This document shows, piece after piece, positions 9,223 to 18,080 of a DNA stretch of 64,000 nucleotides. Under the pieces are notes generated by a model, which saw only the letters and a list, made by a program, of their open reading frames with translations, did not search any database and was not told the origin of the DNA. Source of the stretch: an uncultured Acidimicrobiales bacterium (GTDB lineage Bacteria; Actinomycetota; Acidimicrobiia; Acidimicrobiales; Bin134). Location of the stretch: contig OX638350.1 of NCBI GenBank assembly GCA_951813325.1, forward strand, positions 2,089,954-2,153,953, written 5' to 3'. Positions within the stretch are counted from its first letter, which is position 1, and every line of letters begins with the position of its first letter. Both the position numbers and the translations under genes were made by a program.

Positions 9223-9741
9223 ATGGACATCGGCCACGTCTACGAGATGCCGCCCATGCGGCCCGACGACGCCCACACCACCTACTTTCCAGCCGGAGTG
9301 ATCAATATCGGGGTGGAGTACCGCGACCTCAACCCCGAGGCGCTGGTGGAGTACTACGGGGGCGACGAGGCCTATGTGGAGGAGTTGCGCCGCACCGCAC
9401 CGCTGGGCATCGAGGACCGTGGGGTGTCGCTTCACGTATTCGACGCCGACGGCCAGTGGGAGTACCTGCGTTTCGACCTTTTCGAGGATGCTCCCCACTA
9501 CCACTACAACCACCTCGGTGGCGGGCGGAACCACATCATCCCCTTCGACGAAACCGCCCACGGCCCCATCGCAGAATGGGCAGTGAACAAGATCCGCTCA
9601 GCCGAGCTGGCTCCCATGCTGGCCCAAGCGGGCGGTGCTGAGCTGGCCGAGGGGCTCGACCCCGACCTCTTGGCTGAAGTGGCTGACCAGGTGGCCGCCC
9701 ACGCGGCCGAACTCCAGGAACGGCTAGCGGCTGCTGTCTAA
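9223..9741 (+). CDS. Conserved hypothetical protein (172 aa)
   Basis: A soluble acidic protein of unknown function. Features seen are the segment FDLFEDAPHYHYNH, rich in His and Tyr, followed by GGGRNHIIPFDETAHG, which could bind a metal, and a helical Ala/Glu-rich C-terminal third. No signal peptide or membrane helix. The ATG at 9223 has TAGGCT 7 nt upstream. It diverges from the ADP-forming ligase gene and converges with an SDR gene 9 bp away. I do not recognise the family with certainty. Confidence 0.6.
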   Translation: MDIGHVYEMPPMRPDDAHTTYFPAGVINIGVEYRDLNPEALVEYYGGDEAYVEELRRTAPLGIEDRGVSLHVFDADGQWEYLRFDLFEDAPHYHYNHLGGGRNHIIPFDETAHGPIAEWAVNKIRSAELAPMLAQAGGAELAEGLDPDLLAEVADQVAAHAAELQERLAAAV

Positions 9742-9750
9742 GGACTGGAT

Positions 9751-10566
9751 CTAGCCGGCCAACTCGCTGAAGTCGACCTGGCCGGTGATCATCGAGCCTT
9801 GGAAGGCGTTGTCGATGTTCACGTTCACCCCCGACACGAACGACGCCGCATCCGATCCCAGATAGGCCAATAGATTGGCCACCTCGGCGGCGGTCACGTA
9901 GCGGCCCCCGGCGTTGGCAGTCGTCCAGTCGATCATCCCCTCGCCCATGGTCTTCTTGAAATCCGGCAGCAGCGGGGTGTCGATGGGCGCCGGGCAGGCG
10001 CTGGCGATGCGCACGCCGTTGGCCAGCATCCCCTTGGCGGCCTGCATGGTGAAGATCTGCACGCACTCCTTGGAGAACATGTAGCCGTCGGCCACCACCT
10101 CGGGGTGCTCCTCCACCCAGGCCACTGCCTTGTCCCAGTCGTCGATGGACAGAAGCTCGGTGATCTCGGCCTGGTGGGCCGGCCAGTTCATCCCCGCAAT
10201 AGAGGCGGTGTTCACCACCGCGCCACCGGCGGGGATCTTGGGCAGCAGGGCGTCGGTGAGCCGCATCAGCCCCAGGGTGTTGACCTTCATCACGTCTTCA
10301 GGGGAGAAGGTGGCCGCGATGCCGGCGTTGTTGAACAGCACATGTACTGGAGCGTCGATGGCCGCGGCGGCTTCGTCCACTGCCACCGGGTCGCCCATGT
10401 TGGCGGGGATGTACCGGGTGATCGGCCCCGCGGGCTCCTTGATGTCCAATGCGGTGATCGACGCCGCTCCGAGGTCGGCCAACAGCTCCACCAGCGCGGC
10501 TCCCACGCCGGAGTAGGCGCCAGTGACCACGACGTTGCGGCCTTCGTAGCTCATGGGGTTGGACAT
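9751..10566 (-). CDS. SDR-family oxidoreductase
   Basis: A 271-residue short-chain dehydrogenase/reductase. The dinucleotide motif is TGAYSGVGAA near the N-terminus, followed by NNAG and an SIAG segment with the catalytic Ser, and YMFSK with the catalytic Tyr and Lys. The spacing between SIAG and YMFSK is larger than usual because of an inserted helical segment (ITELLSIDDWDKAVAW), resembling 3-alpha-hydroxysteroid dehydrogenase-like SDRs. The ATG at 10566 has a strong Shine-Dalgarno (CAGGAGG) 6 nt upstream. Substrate unknown; the divergent neighbour is an amidohydrolase. Confidence 0.85.
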   Translation of the reverse strand: MSNPMSYEGRNVVVTGAYSGVGAALVELLADLGAASITALDIKEPAGPITRYIPANMGDPVAVDEAAAAIDAPVHVLFNNAGIAATFSPEDVMKVNTLGLMRLTDALLPKIPAGGAVVNTASIAGMNWPAHQAEITELLSIDDWDKAVAWVEEHPEVVADGYMFSKECVQIFTMQAAKGMLANGVRIASACPAPIDTPLLPDFKKTMGEGMIDWTTANAGGRYVTAAEVANLLAYLGSDAASFVSGVNVNIDNAFQGSMITGQVDFSELAG

Positions 10567-10663
10567 CGGGGGCCTCCTGGGGGGTTGATCGGCTGGCGAA
10601 TTCTACTGCGACAAGTATCGTTGGGGTCACACCGGCGAACGACGAAAACCGACGGAGGACGCT

Positions 10664-11950
10664 GTGAACTTGAACAACATGATCCTGGTGAGCGTGGACG
10701 ACCACCTGTGCGAGCCGCCCGACATGTTCGACCAACATCTCCCGGCCAAATGGCGGGATGAGGCGCCCAAAGTGATCCATACCGACTCGGGCGACGACGT
10801 GTGGTCGTTCAACGGCTCGATCATCCCCAATGTGGGGCTGAACGCGGTGGCCGGGCGGCCCAAAGAGGAGTACGGCATCGAGCCCACCGCCTTCGACGAG
10901 ATGCGCCCCGGCTGCTACGACGTCCACGCCCGGGTCAAGGACATGGACGCCGCCGGGGTGCTGGGCTCCATGTGCTTCCCGTCGTTCCCCGGCTTCGCCG
11001 GGCGACTGTTCGCCAACCACCCCGACAAGGAGTTCGCCGCCGACCTCATCCGGGCCTACAACGACTGGCACATCCACGAGTGGGCTGGCGCCTACCCGGG
11101 CCGGTTCATCCCCATGGCCCTGCCCATGATCTGGAGCGCCGAGGAATGCGCCACCGAGGTGCGCCGGGTAGCCGAGCTGGGCTGCCACTCCATGACCTTC
11201 ACCGAGAACCCGGCCAAGCTGGGCGAGCCCAGCTTCCACAGCGACTACTGGGACCCCCTCTGGGAGGCGTTCAGCGACACCGGCACCGTGTGCTCCATCC
11301 ACTTGGGCTCGTCGGGAGAGATGGTCATCACCGCGCCCGACGCCCCTATGGACGTGATGATCCAACTCCAGCCCATGAACATCAGCCAGGCGGCCGCCGA
11401 CCTCTTGTGGTCGCCCATCCCCCGCCGCTTCCCCGACATAAAGATCGCCCTGTCGGAGGGCGGCACCGGATGGATCCCCTACTTCATGGACCGGGCCGAC
11501 CGCACCTACGACATGCACCATCTGTGGACCGGGCAGGACTTCGACGACCTGCTGCCCAGCGAGGTGTTCCGGCGCAACTTCTTGACCTGCTTCATCAACG
11601 ATCCGGTGGGGGTGGTGCTGCGCCACGAGATCGGCATCGACAACATCTGCTGGGAGATGGACTACCCCCACAGCGACTCCACCTGGCCCACCGCCCCCGA
11701 GCTGCTGGCCGAGACGCTGACCGGGGTGCCCGACGATGAGGTCGACAAGATGACCCATCTCAACGCCATGGCCTGGTACCAGTACGACCCGTTCTTCCAC
11801 CGCGACCGGGCCGACTGCACCGTGGGTGCGCTGCGGGCCTCGGCTGTCGACCACGACATCTCGGTGCAGCCGATGGACAAGGGCCGCCACGAGAGCAAAG
11901 ACCGCGACTTGGCCGGGTTCACCACCCGCAACAAGGGCGACAACCGCTGA
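10664..11950 (+). CDS. Amidohydrolase-family metal-dependent hydrolase (amidohydrolase 2 type)
   Basis: A 428-residue protein that opens with SVDDHLCEPPDMF, a variant of the HxH metal motif in which the first position is Asp, as in many actinobacterial members. It carries the conserved TIM-barrel segments SIHLGSSG, KIALSEGGTGWIPY and the C-terminal metal-ligand region MDYPHSDSTWP. These proteins are related to ACMSD and other decarboxylating or hydrolytic enzymes for aromatic and cyclic substrates. The GTG at 10664 has GGAGGA upstream. It diverges from the SDR gene. A second member of the family lies at 23450. Confidence 0.82.
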   Translation: MNLNNMILVSVDDHLCEPPDMFDQHLPAKWRDEAPKVIHTDSGDDVWSFNGSIIPNVGLNAVAGRPKEEYGIEPTAFDEMRPGCYDVHARVKDMDAAGVLGSMCFPSFPGFAGRLFANHPDKEFAADLIRAYNDWHIHEWAGAYPGRFIPMALPMIWSAEECATEVRRVAELGCHSMTFTENPAKLGEPSFHSDYWDPLWEAFSDTGTVCSIHLGSSGEMVITAPDAPMDVMIQLQPMNISQAAADLLWSPIPRRFPDIKIALSEGGTGWIPYFMDRADRTYDMHHLWTGQDFDDLLPSEVFRRNFLTCFINDPVGVVLRHEIGIDNICWEMDYPHSDSTWPTAPELLAETLTGVPDDEVDKMTHLNAMAWYQYDPFFHRDRADCTVGALRASAVDHDISVQPMDKGRHESKDRDLAGFTTRNKGDNR

Positions 11951-11996
11951 GGTTGTGACCTAGGAGGCTGCTCCGGCTTTCGGCTCAACCAGGGCA

Positions 11997-13787
11997 TTGC
12001 GCATCGGTATCGACACCGGGGGGACGTTTACCGACGCGGTGGTAGTTGCCTCCGTCTCTGAGGAAACTGCCAAGGCCGGCATGGGCAAGGCGCTGTCAAC
12101 CCCTGGCGATCTGACCGCAGGAGCGCTGGCGTCAGTGGAGGCAGCCGCGGCCGACTTGGAATGGCCGCTGGGCGAAGTGCTGAGCCGGGCCGAATCCATC
12201 GGGTACGCCACCACTGTCGGGCTCAATGCCCTGCTGACCGGCACGGGAGCACCAATCGGTCTGATAACCACCGAGGGGTTCGAGGCCACTTTGCCGGTGG
12301 CCCGGGCGGCCAAAGTGGCCGGGCTGTCCCCTGCTGAGGCCACCGAGGCTGTCTCCTGGGCCAAGCCCCCCATGCTGTTGAGCCGTCGGCACATCGTCGG
12401 GGTGCCGGAGCGAATCGACGCTGCTGGCCAGGTAGTGCAACCGCTGAACGAGGCAGAGGTGGTCGCCGCAGTGGAGGCGCTGCGGGACGACGGGGTGCAG
12501 AGTTACGCCGTGAGCTTGCTATGGTCGGTGGCCGACGCGCGACACGAAGTCCGGGTCGGCGAGCTGATCGACCAAGTCCACCCCGGCGCCCATGTGACGC
12601 TGTCGCATGCCGCCCCCCGCGTCGGCGAGTACGAGCGGACCATGACCGCGGTGCTCGACGCCTACGTGGCCCCGCTGGTGGCCGACGAGATCCGAGCCCT
12701 GGCCTCTGCGCTGGCCCAGCGCGGGTTCGCCGGCGCCCTGCACATCATGCAGTCCAGCGGTGGCTCCTGCCTGGCTGACGACGCCCTCCGCCCGGTGGAG
12801 ACGCTTCAATCCGGCCCGGTCGCTGGGCTTATGGCATCGGCTGAGCTGGTCAGGCGGCTGGGCTGGACCGAGGCCATAGCCACCGACGTGGGCGGCACCA
12901 GCTTCGACGTTGGGCTCGTCACCCGCGGTGAGGTCACTATGTCGACTCGTCCGATGATCGGACGCTGGGCTCTGGCCCATCCAGTGGTGGAGGTGGTGTC
13001 GATCGGCACCGGCGGCGGTTCGCTCGCCTGGATCGATCCGGTGCTGGGCAGTCTGCGGGTGGGGCCCCAGTCGGCTGGTGCCCGGCCCGGCCCAGCGTGC
13101 TACCGCCGGGGCGGAACCGCCCCCACCCTCACTGACGCTGCGGTGGTATTGGGCTATCTGAGCGGGCTGGGCGACGTTCTGGAGCTGGACCGAGGCGCTG
13201 CGGCCCGGGCTGTTGAACGGGAGGTGGCTGCTCCGCTGGGGCTGACGGTTCCCGATGCCGCCGACGCGGTGGTGGGAGTGGCCTGCTCCCAGATGGCCGA
13301 CCTGATCCGCCGGGTAACCGTCCAGCGGGGCCACGACCCTGCTGGTTTCACCATGCTGGCCTACGGAGGGGCCGCCCCCCAGTACGCCACCCGGTACGCC
13401 GCCGAGGTGGGAGTGGCCGAAGTAGTGGTGCCCGCGGCCGCGTCGGTGTTCTCCGGGCTGGGCCTTGCCGGGGGAGTGGCCGAAGTAGTGGTGCCCGCGG
13501 CCGCGTCGGTGTTCTCCGGGCTGGGCCTTGCCGGGGGAGTAACCGGACCCGGCCCGCTGGCCTCCTTGGCGTCGGAGCCGCCGATAGTCGGGCACCGCGA
13601 CGCCTGGTTCGGCCGTCAGCTCATCTCCTGTCCGGTATACGACGGCCTCCACCTGGCACCAGGCACTCGCTTGGAGGGTCCCGCTCTCATCGACCACCCG
13701 TCCACCGCCATTGTGCTGCGCCCCGGCGACCGGGCCGAGGCCACCATCGAGGGCCACGCCCGCCTGTTCCCCGGACCACCGTCATGA
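11997..13787 (+). CDS. Hydantoinase/oxoprolinase-family protein, subunit A (HyuA-like)
   Basis: A 596-residue ATPase-fold subunit of the HyuA/acetone-carboxylase-beta/5-oxoprolinase group. It begins at a TTG with MRIGIDTGGTFTDA, the phosphate-1 motif of the actin-like ATPase fold, and later has ATDVGGTSFDVGL (phosphate-2) and SIGTGGGSLAWID. It is coupled to the subunit B gene by a 4-nt ATGA overlap. Such pairs hydrolyse cyclic amides or carboxylate ketones with ATP; which reaction applies here is unclear. Residues 473-493 and 494-514 are a perfect duplication of 21 residues (63 bp), unusual in this conserved region and possibly harmful. Confidence 0.88.
   Translation: MRIGIDTGGTFTDAVVVASVSEETAKAGMGKALSTPGDLTAGALASVEAAAADLEWPLGEVLSRAESIGYATTVGLNALLTGTGAPIGLITTEGFEATLPVARAAKVAGLSPAEATEAVSWAKPPMLLSRRHIVGVPERIDAAGQVVQPLNEAEVVAAVEALRDDGVQSYAVSLLWSVADARHEVRVGELIDQVHPGAHVTLSHAAPRVGEYERTMTAVLDAYVAPLVADEIRALASALAQRGFAGALHIMQSSGGSCLADDALRPVETLQSGPVAGLMASAELVRRLGWTEAIATDVGGTSFDVGLVTRGEVTMSTRPMIGRWALAHPVVEVVSIGTGGGSLAWIDPVLGSLRVGPQSAGARPGPACYRRGGTAPTLTDAAVVLGYLSGLGDVLELDRGAAARAVEREVAAPLGLTVPDAADAVVGVACSQMADLIRRVTVQRGHDPAGFTMLAYGGAAPQYATRYAAEVGVAEVVVPAAASVFSGLGLAGGVAEVVVPAAASVFSGLGLAGGVTGPGPLASLASEPPIVGHRDAWFGRQLISCPVYDGLHLAPGTRLEGPALIDHPSTAIVLRPGDRAEATIEGHARLFPGPPS
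13413..13538 (+). repeat. Perfect 63-bp in-frame tandem duplication inside the HyuA-like gene
   Basis: Copies at 13413-13475 and 13476-13538 are identical and encode the same 21 residues, each containing AEVVVPAAASVFSGLGLAGG. The unit is a multiple of three, so the frame is kept. Perfect identity points to a very recent event or an assembly artefact. Confidence 0.95.
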
Positions 13788-15886
13788 CCTCTAGCCCATC
13801 TGCCGCTCCCCCGCTCGACGCGGCAACGTTCGAGGTGCTGCGCAACCGGCTTTGGGCCATCAACGATGAGGCGGTGGACGCCATTGTGGCGGTGTCGGGG
13901 TCTCCCATTGCCACCGAGGGGAACGACTTCAATTCCGGCATCTTGACCGCAGCCGGCGAGATGGCGCTGGCCGGCCCCTACGTGCTGGTTCATGCCGCCG
14001 CATTGGGCCAGGTGGTCCGGTTCGTGATCGATCACTTCGGTGACGACTCGGGCATCGGCCCCGGCGACATGTTCATCACCAACGACACCTATGTGGGCGC
14101 CCCCCACCAGCCCGACGTGATGGTGGTGGCCCCCGTGTTCCGGGGCGACCAGCTCATTGCCTGGTGCGGGTCGTGCGTCCATCAAAACGACGTGGGCGGG
14201 CCGGTGCCGGGTTCGGTCACCGTGGGGGCATCCTCCATCTACGAGGAGGCGGTCCCCATGGCCCCCACTCGGATCGTGGAGGGCGGAGAACTGCTGGCCG
14301 ACGTCGAAGCGGTATACCTGGGCCGGTCTCGCACCCCGGAGCTGAACCGCCTCGATCTGCTGGGCCAGATCGAGGCCAACCGGGTAGTGGCGAGCCGGCT
14401 CAGCGGGCTGTGCGACCGCTATGGCACCGACACGGTTGTCGCCGTGCTCGACGCGCTCATTGACCGGACCGAGGCCGCGGTGCGAGCCCGGCTGGAGACT
14501 CTGCCCGACGGGCGGTGGCGCCACCGGGGGCTGGTGGAGCACGACGGCATCGAGGATCGGGTGTACGAGATCGGCCTGACCATGACCAAGCGGGGCGACT
14601 CCCTGCACTTGGACTTCACCGACGCCAGCCCGCAAGCCCCCGCACTGGTGAACACCAGCCGGGCCATCACGTCCAGCTATGCCATGGCCGCGGTGATGAC
14701 CGTGCTGGGCTACGGCCTGCCCTGGACCCCGGCCGCGTTCTGGCGGGTCATGGACATCGACACCCAGCCGGGCACCATCGTGGACTGCCAGTGGCCGGCG
14801 GGAATGTCCATGGGAGTGACTGCGGCGGGCCAAGAGGTGCGTACCGCGGTGAACATCTGTCTCAGCCGGATTTTCGATGCTTCCGACGACCCGGCCGTGC
14901 ACAGCCAGATTTTGGCGTCGTGCGTGTCGGGGTCGTTCACCCAGACCATCTCGGGGTCGTTCGACGACGGGCGGGACTTCTCGGCCATGCTGCTGGACGG
15001 CCTGCCTGGCGGGTCAGGGGCCCGGTGGGGCGGCGACGGCCCCGACGCCGGCGGCTACCTCACCTCGCCGGCCGGGCTGTGCACCAACATCGAGACCAAC
15101 GAACAGCACTACCCGGTGCTCTACCGCTACCGCAAGGAGCGGGCCGACTCGGGCGGACCCGGCCGATGGCGGGGCGGAGTGGGCGTGGAGCATGCCTACC
15201 TGCTCCACCGGGCCGCCGGTACGGCAACCTCCACCGTGTTCGCCCACGGCCAGCAGCCCCCCACCGCCGCCGGGGTGGTCGGCGGCGAGCCCGGCATGCA
15301 GCCCACCGGGGTGTATGAGCGGAGCCCGAGCGCCGAGATCGAGGTGCCGCCCCCCAAACAAGTGGGTCGATTGGCCCCCGGCGATGTGTACGCGAACTTG
15401 TGCGGCGGCGGGGGCGGTGTGGGCGATCCACTGGACCGTGACCCGGCTGCCGTAGAGCACGACGTGGCCGAGGGCCTGGTCACCAAAGACGGCGCTAATC
15501 GGGACTACGGCGTGGTGGTGGGCGACCATGCCGCTACCGGGGCACTGCGAGCAACTCGCCGCCGGGAACGCATTGGGCATGACCCTGTCGCACCGCTGGA
15601 CGAACCCCCGCTGGGCAGACGCCTCAGCTCCGCCGTGGTGCTGGCCAACAGGCGATACCTGTGTCGCAGATGCGGCCACGACCATGGCCCAACCGCCGAA
15701 CCCCTGGTGAGCCTGCTGACGCTGTCCCGCTCCTCCGTGGACGAGCGCACCCCCTGGCCCTCAGCCCGCCCCGGCGCCGACCGCTTCGAGCTCCGCCGCC
15801 TGTGCTGCCCCGCATGTGCCGTCCAAGTGGACGTCCAAATCGCTCTGGCCGACGCCCCCCTCTTGGAGACTGCCGAGCTGCTTTAG
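13784..15886 (+). CDS. Hydantoinase B/oxoprolinase-family protein with C-terminal zinc-ribbon domain
   Basis: A 700-residue HyuB-like catalytic subunit. The metal-binding N-terminal region includes GDMFITNDTYVGAPHQPD and WCGSCVHQNDVGG, and the C-terminal part has the PTGVYE and GGGGGVGDPLDRDP motifs that normally end the family. About 150 extra residues follow, with two Cys pairs (YLCRRCGHDHG and LCCPACAVQVDV), resembling the gamma subunit of acetone carboxylases. This looks like a B-gamma fusion, which favours a carboxylase-like role over simple hydantoin hydrolysis, but that is an inference. It overlaps the A subunit by 4 nt. Confidence 0.87.
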   Translation: MTSSPSAAPPLDAATFEVLRNRLWAINDEAVDAIVAVSGSPIATEGNDFNSGILTAAGEMALAGPYVLVHAAALGQVVRFVIDHFGDDSGIGPGDMFITNDTYVGAPHQPDVMVVAPVFRGDQLIAWCGSCVHQNDVGGPVPGSVTVGASSIYEEAVPMAPTRIVEGGELLADVEAVYLGRSRTPELNRLDLLGQIEANRVVASRLSGLCDRYGTDTVVAVLDALIDRTEAAVRARLETLPDGRWRHRGLVEHDGIEDRVYEIGLTMTKRGDSLHLDFTDASPQAPALVNTSRAITSSYAMAAVMTVLGYGLPWTPAAFWRVMDIDTQPGTIVDCQWPAGMSMGVTAAGQEVRTAVNICLSRIFDASDDPAVHSQILASCVSGSFTQTISGSFDDGRDFSAMLLDGLPGGSGARWGGDGPDAGGYLTSPAGLCTNIETNEQHYPVLYRYRKERADSGGPGRWRGGVGVEHAYLLHRAAGTATSTVFAHGQQPPTAAGVVGGEPGMQPTGVYERSPSAEIEVPPPKQVGRLAPGDVYANLCGGGGGVGDPLDRDPAAVEHDVAEGLVTKDGANRDYGVVVGDHAATGALRATRRRERIGHDPVAPLDEPPLGRRLSSAVVLANRRYLCRRCGHDHGPTAEPLVSLLTLSRSSVDERTPWPSARPGADRFELRRLCCPACAVQVDVQIALADAPLLETAELL

Positions 15887-15924
15887 AGAAGCCGCAAGAA
15901 AAGCGGACATCTCCAGGCCCTCTT

Positions 15925-16347
15925 CTATCGGCCTGGGGCCACAATGAGGCCAAGATGGGAGGCGACGGCGATGAGTTGTTGGTCGCCGCTGGCGAAAACT
16001 GTGTCCATGTCGGCAACTGCCTGCGCCGCGGCCAGGTGAACGGCGTCGTAGCCGCGGAGTAGCTGCTCTTCGGCCAAGGCGCCCGCAGTTCGGACCAGTC
16101 GGTCGGTGATGTCGACGTGATCGACTTGAGCACTGAGGTCGTCAAGCAGCGCAACCGCGGAAGCAAGCCCTCCTCGGGTTAGCCGCCCGAGTCGCTGAGC
16201 CCGAGCCAACGCGGCTTGGGCCTCGGCGTAGAGGAGACGCACGCTGACGGTCCGCGTTGCTTCATCCCACAGTCGCTCGCAGGAATTGGAATTCGGCTCA
16301 TCGATGATCAGGGGGATGAACGCGGACGTGTCGAAGTAGACGATCAC
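15925..16347 (-). CDS. vapC: VapC-family PIN-domain ribonuclease toxin
   Basis: A 140-residue PIN domain with the first acidic residue in MIVYFDTSAFIP, the conserved Glu in LLYAEAQAALARA, and the later acidic site in GYDAVHLAAAQ followed by TVFASGDQQLI. PIN toxins of this type cleave tRNA or other RNA and are held inactive by a cognate antitoxin. It lies immediately downstream of the antitoxin gene with a 4-nt overlap, the usual vapBC order. It converges with the HyuB-like gene. RNA target unknown. Confidence 0.88.
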   Translation of the reverse strand: MIVYFDTSAFIPLIIDEPNSNSCERLWDEATRTVSVRLLYAEAQAALARAQRLGRLTRGGLASAVALLDDLSAQVDHVDITDRLVRTAGALAEEQLLRGYDAVHLAAAQAVADMDTVFASGDQQLIAVASHLGLIVAPGR

Positions 16348-16601
16348 TGGCGCTGTTCGGCTACGAGGTCGCTCACTGTTCCCTTGCTCTTGACCCTGGA
16401 GTGGGCCAGTCGTGACTTCGCCTTCGGCGCCGGAATGACCAGCCCTTCGCCAATCAGCCGGTCGATGGATCGGGGCTCATGAAGAGGGATCAAAAGCGCC
16501 ACTGCCTTCCCGTGATCGGTCACGGTGACCTCGGTCCCTGCTCGAACCGCGGCGAGGTAACGACTCAGATTGTCCCGCAATTCTCGAACTCCAGCTTCCA
16601 C
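16344..16601 (-). CDS. vapB: VapB-type antitoxin of the Phd/YefM family
   Basis: An 85-residue protein whose first half is a Phd/YefM DNA-binding domain (GVRELRDNLSRYLAAVRAG, then VTDHGKAVALLIP). The C-terminal half is basic and probably wraps the toxin. The GTG start at 16601 is preceded by CATAAT 6 nt upstream, so the transcript may be leaderless. An inverted repeat just upstream is a good candidate for autoregulation by the toxin-antitoxin complex. Confidence 0.85.
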   Translation of the reverse strand: MEAGVRELRDNLSRYLAAVRAGTEVTVTDHGKAVALLIPLHEPRSIDRLIGEGLVIPAPKAKSRLAHSRVKSKGTVSDLVAEQRQ

Positions 16602-16607
16602 AAAACA

Positions 16608-16644
16608 ATTATGGCGCTTTCAATATAAAATATCTAGCCATAAT
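16608..16644. promoter_or_regulatory. Inverted repeat upstream of vapBC, probable operator
   Basis: The arms attatggc (16608-16615) and gccataat (16637-16644) are perfect 8-bp inverted repeats separated by 21 bp of AT-rich DNA. The left arm contains the proposed -10 hexamer of vapB on the minus strand. The position and symmetry fit autorepression by VapBC, which is inferred. Confidence 0.5.
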
Positions 16645-16660
16645 CCATACCCTGGTAGAG

Positions 16661-17491
16661 CTACCAGCGAGCCCCGCCCGCGACGGTCACGCATTCGCCG
16701 GTGACGAAAGACGCCTCGTCGGAGAGCAGGAAGGCGATGACCGCGGCGGTCTCGTCGGGGTCTTGAAGACGTTCGAGGGCGATCTTGGAGCGCACCCATT
16801 GGCTGAGATCGCTCCCCGACTGGGCCACGGTCTGGCCCAGATAGGGGTGGCCGCTGTCGGTGGCGTCGGGATCCACGCCCAGGGGACGCACCCCGTTGAC
16901 CCTGATGCGGTGAGGGGCCAGTTCCATGGCTAAAGCGGCCACCAGCCGGTCCACGCCAGCTTTGGCGGCAGCAAATGCCGACGTGCCGACAGCCGCAGCC
17001 ACCGTGGCATAGGAAGACAGCAGCACGATCGACCCTCCGCCGCCTTGGCTCGCTATCTGCCGGGCAGCGGCCTGAGCCACCAAGAATGCCCCGGTCAGGT
17101 TCACATCCACCGATCGCTGCCACGATGCCTCGGTGAGCTCCAGCAGCGGTGCCCACCCCATGTCGGGCCCCAGGCCACCGGCCACGTTCACTACCAAGTC
17201 GAGCCGCCCCAGCTCTTTGGCACACCGCTCCACCGCCTCATGTACCTGGGCAGCGTCGGCCACATCAGCTTCAAGCCGCAGCGCCGCCTGCCCTTCGGCC
17301 CGCACCGCATCCACCGTGGCGTCCAAAGCTTCTGGCGACGCGCAGGCCGAATCGGGCTGGCCAACTTCCACCCGATCGGCGCAGGCCACATCAGCTCCGG
17401 CCCGAGCCAGCCGCACCGCCACCGCCCGCCCGATCTCCGGTGGACACGCCGCCCCCATCACCAGCGCCACCTTCCCCCCGAAGTCATTCAT
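16661..17491 (-). CDS. SDR-family protein lacking the catalytic tyrosine
   Basis: A protein of about 276 residues with a Rossmann fold: the nucleotide motif is altered (MGAACPPEIG instead of TGxxxGIG), VNVAGG replaces NNAG, and LLSSYATVAAAVGTSAF contains the usual Ser. The YxxxK motif reads FAAAK, so the catalytic Tyr is Phe. The protein may be a non-catalytic or divergent member, resembling enoyl-ACP-reductase-like SDRs in its Gly motif. The open frame extends upstream to 17689, but the ATG at 17491 has a GGGGGG run just before it and matches the usual N-terminus (MNDFGGKVALV). It diverges from the phosphatase gene. Confidence 0.75.
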   Translation of the reverse strand: MNDFGGKVALVMGAACPPEIGRAVAVRLARAGADVACADRVEVGQPDSACASPEALDATVDAVRAEGQAALRLEADVADAAQVHEAVERCAKELGRLDLVVNVAGGLGPDMGWAPLLELTEASWQRSVDVNLTGAFLVAQAAARQIASQGGGGSIVLLSSYATVAAAVGTSAFAAAKAGVDRLVAALAMELAPHRIRVNGVRPLGVDPDATDSGHPYLGQTVAQSGSDLSQWVRSKIALERLQDPDETAAVIAFLLSDEASFVTGECVTVAGGARW

Positions 17492-17565
17492 CCCCCCAGC
17501 ATCCCCCACCGGCTCTTCTGGCTTCCACCAATCGGCCCCGGAATGTCGAACAGTAGGGTGGCCCG

Positions 17566-18075
17566 GTGCAGGTCGGAGCGGGGCGCTATCAGATGGCCGG
17601 GGGGATTCACCGGATCCCAGTGCCTGGGGCATCCGGGCATCTCCATGCCACGGCTTTTGCGGTGACCGGGCCCGATCCGGCGGCGGCACTGGAGGATGTG
17701 GGGGCCGAGGTGATGGTGTGTCTGCTCACCGACGCCGAAATCGCCATGCGCTTTCCCGACTACCCCGCATGGCTGGCCAATCCCTCACCTCACCAGGCCA
17801 TTCACGTGCCGATGGTCGATCAAGGGGTCACCGGCGACGACAACGTTCGCGAATTGGTGGACACCATCAACCAACACCTCAACCAGGGCACCGGGGCCAT
17901 CGTCCACTGCGGTGCCGGATACGGACGGGCCGGAATCGTGTGCATCTCGGTGCTCACCTCCCGGGGGATGGACCTCGACCACGCGGTGGCCGCGGTGCGA
18001 GCGGCCCGTCCGGCGGCCGGCCCCCAGTCCGATTCCCAGCAGGCTCAGATCAGCCGCTTGGCCGTCTCCCGCTGA
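17566..18075 (+). CDS. Protein-tyrosine/dual-specificity phosphatase-like protein
   Basis: A 169-residue protein with the cysteine phosphatase signature HCGAGYGRAG (CX5R), catalytic Cys115 and Arg121. An acidic residue in the preceding segment HVPMVDQGVTGDDN could be the general acid. It starts at a GTG with TAGGGT 6 nt upstream. The substrate could be a phosphoprotein, a phosphoinositide or a small molecule. It lies between two SDR genes, diverging from the left one and converging with the right one. Confidence 0.75.
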   Translation: MQVGAGRYQMAGGIHRIPVPGASGHLHATAFAVTGPDPAAALEDVGAEVMVCLLTDAEIAMRFPDYPAWLANPSPHQAIHVPMVDQGVTGDDNVRELVDTINQHLNQGTGAIVHCGAGYGRAGIVCISVLTSRGMDLDHAVAAVRAARPAAGPQSDSQQAQISRLAVSR

Positions 18076-18080
18076 CCCGG

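Noticed and set aside
10298-11890. A 530-codon minus-strand frame over the amidohydrolase
   Set aside because: No motifs; opposite to a well-supported gene with a Shine-Dalgarno sequence.
12519-13757. Minus-strand frame with a repeated GHHYFGHSPGKAQPGEHRRG segment
   Set aside because: The repeat is only the reverse reading of the 63-bp duplication in the HyuA-like gene.
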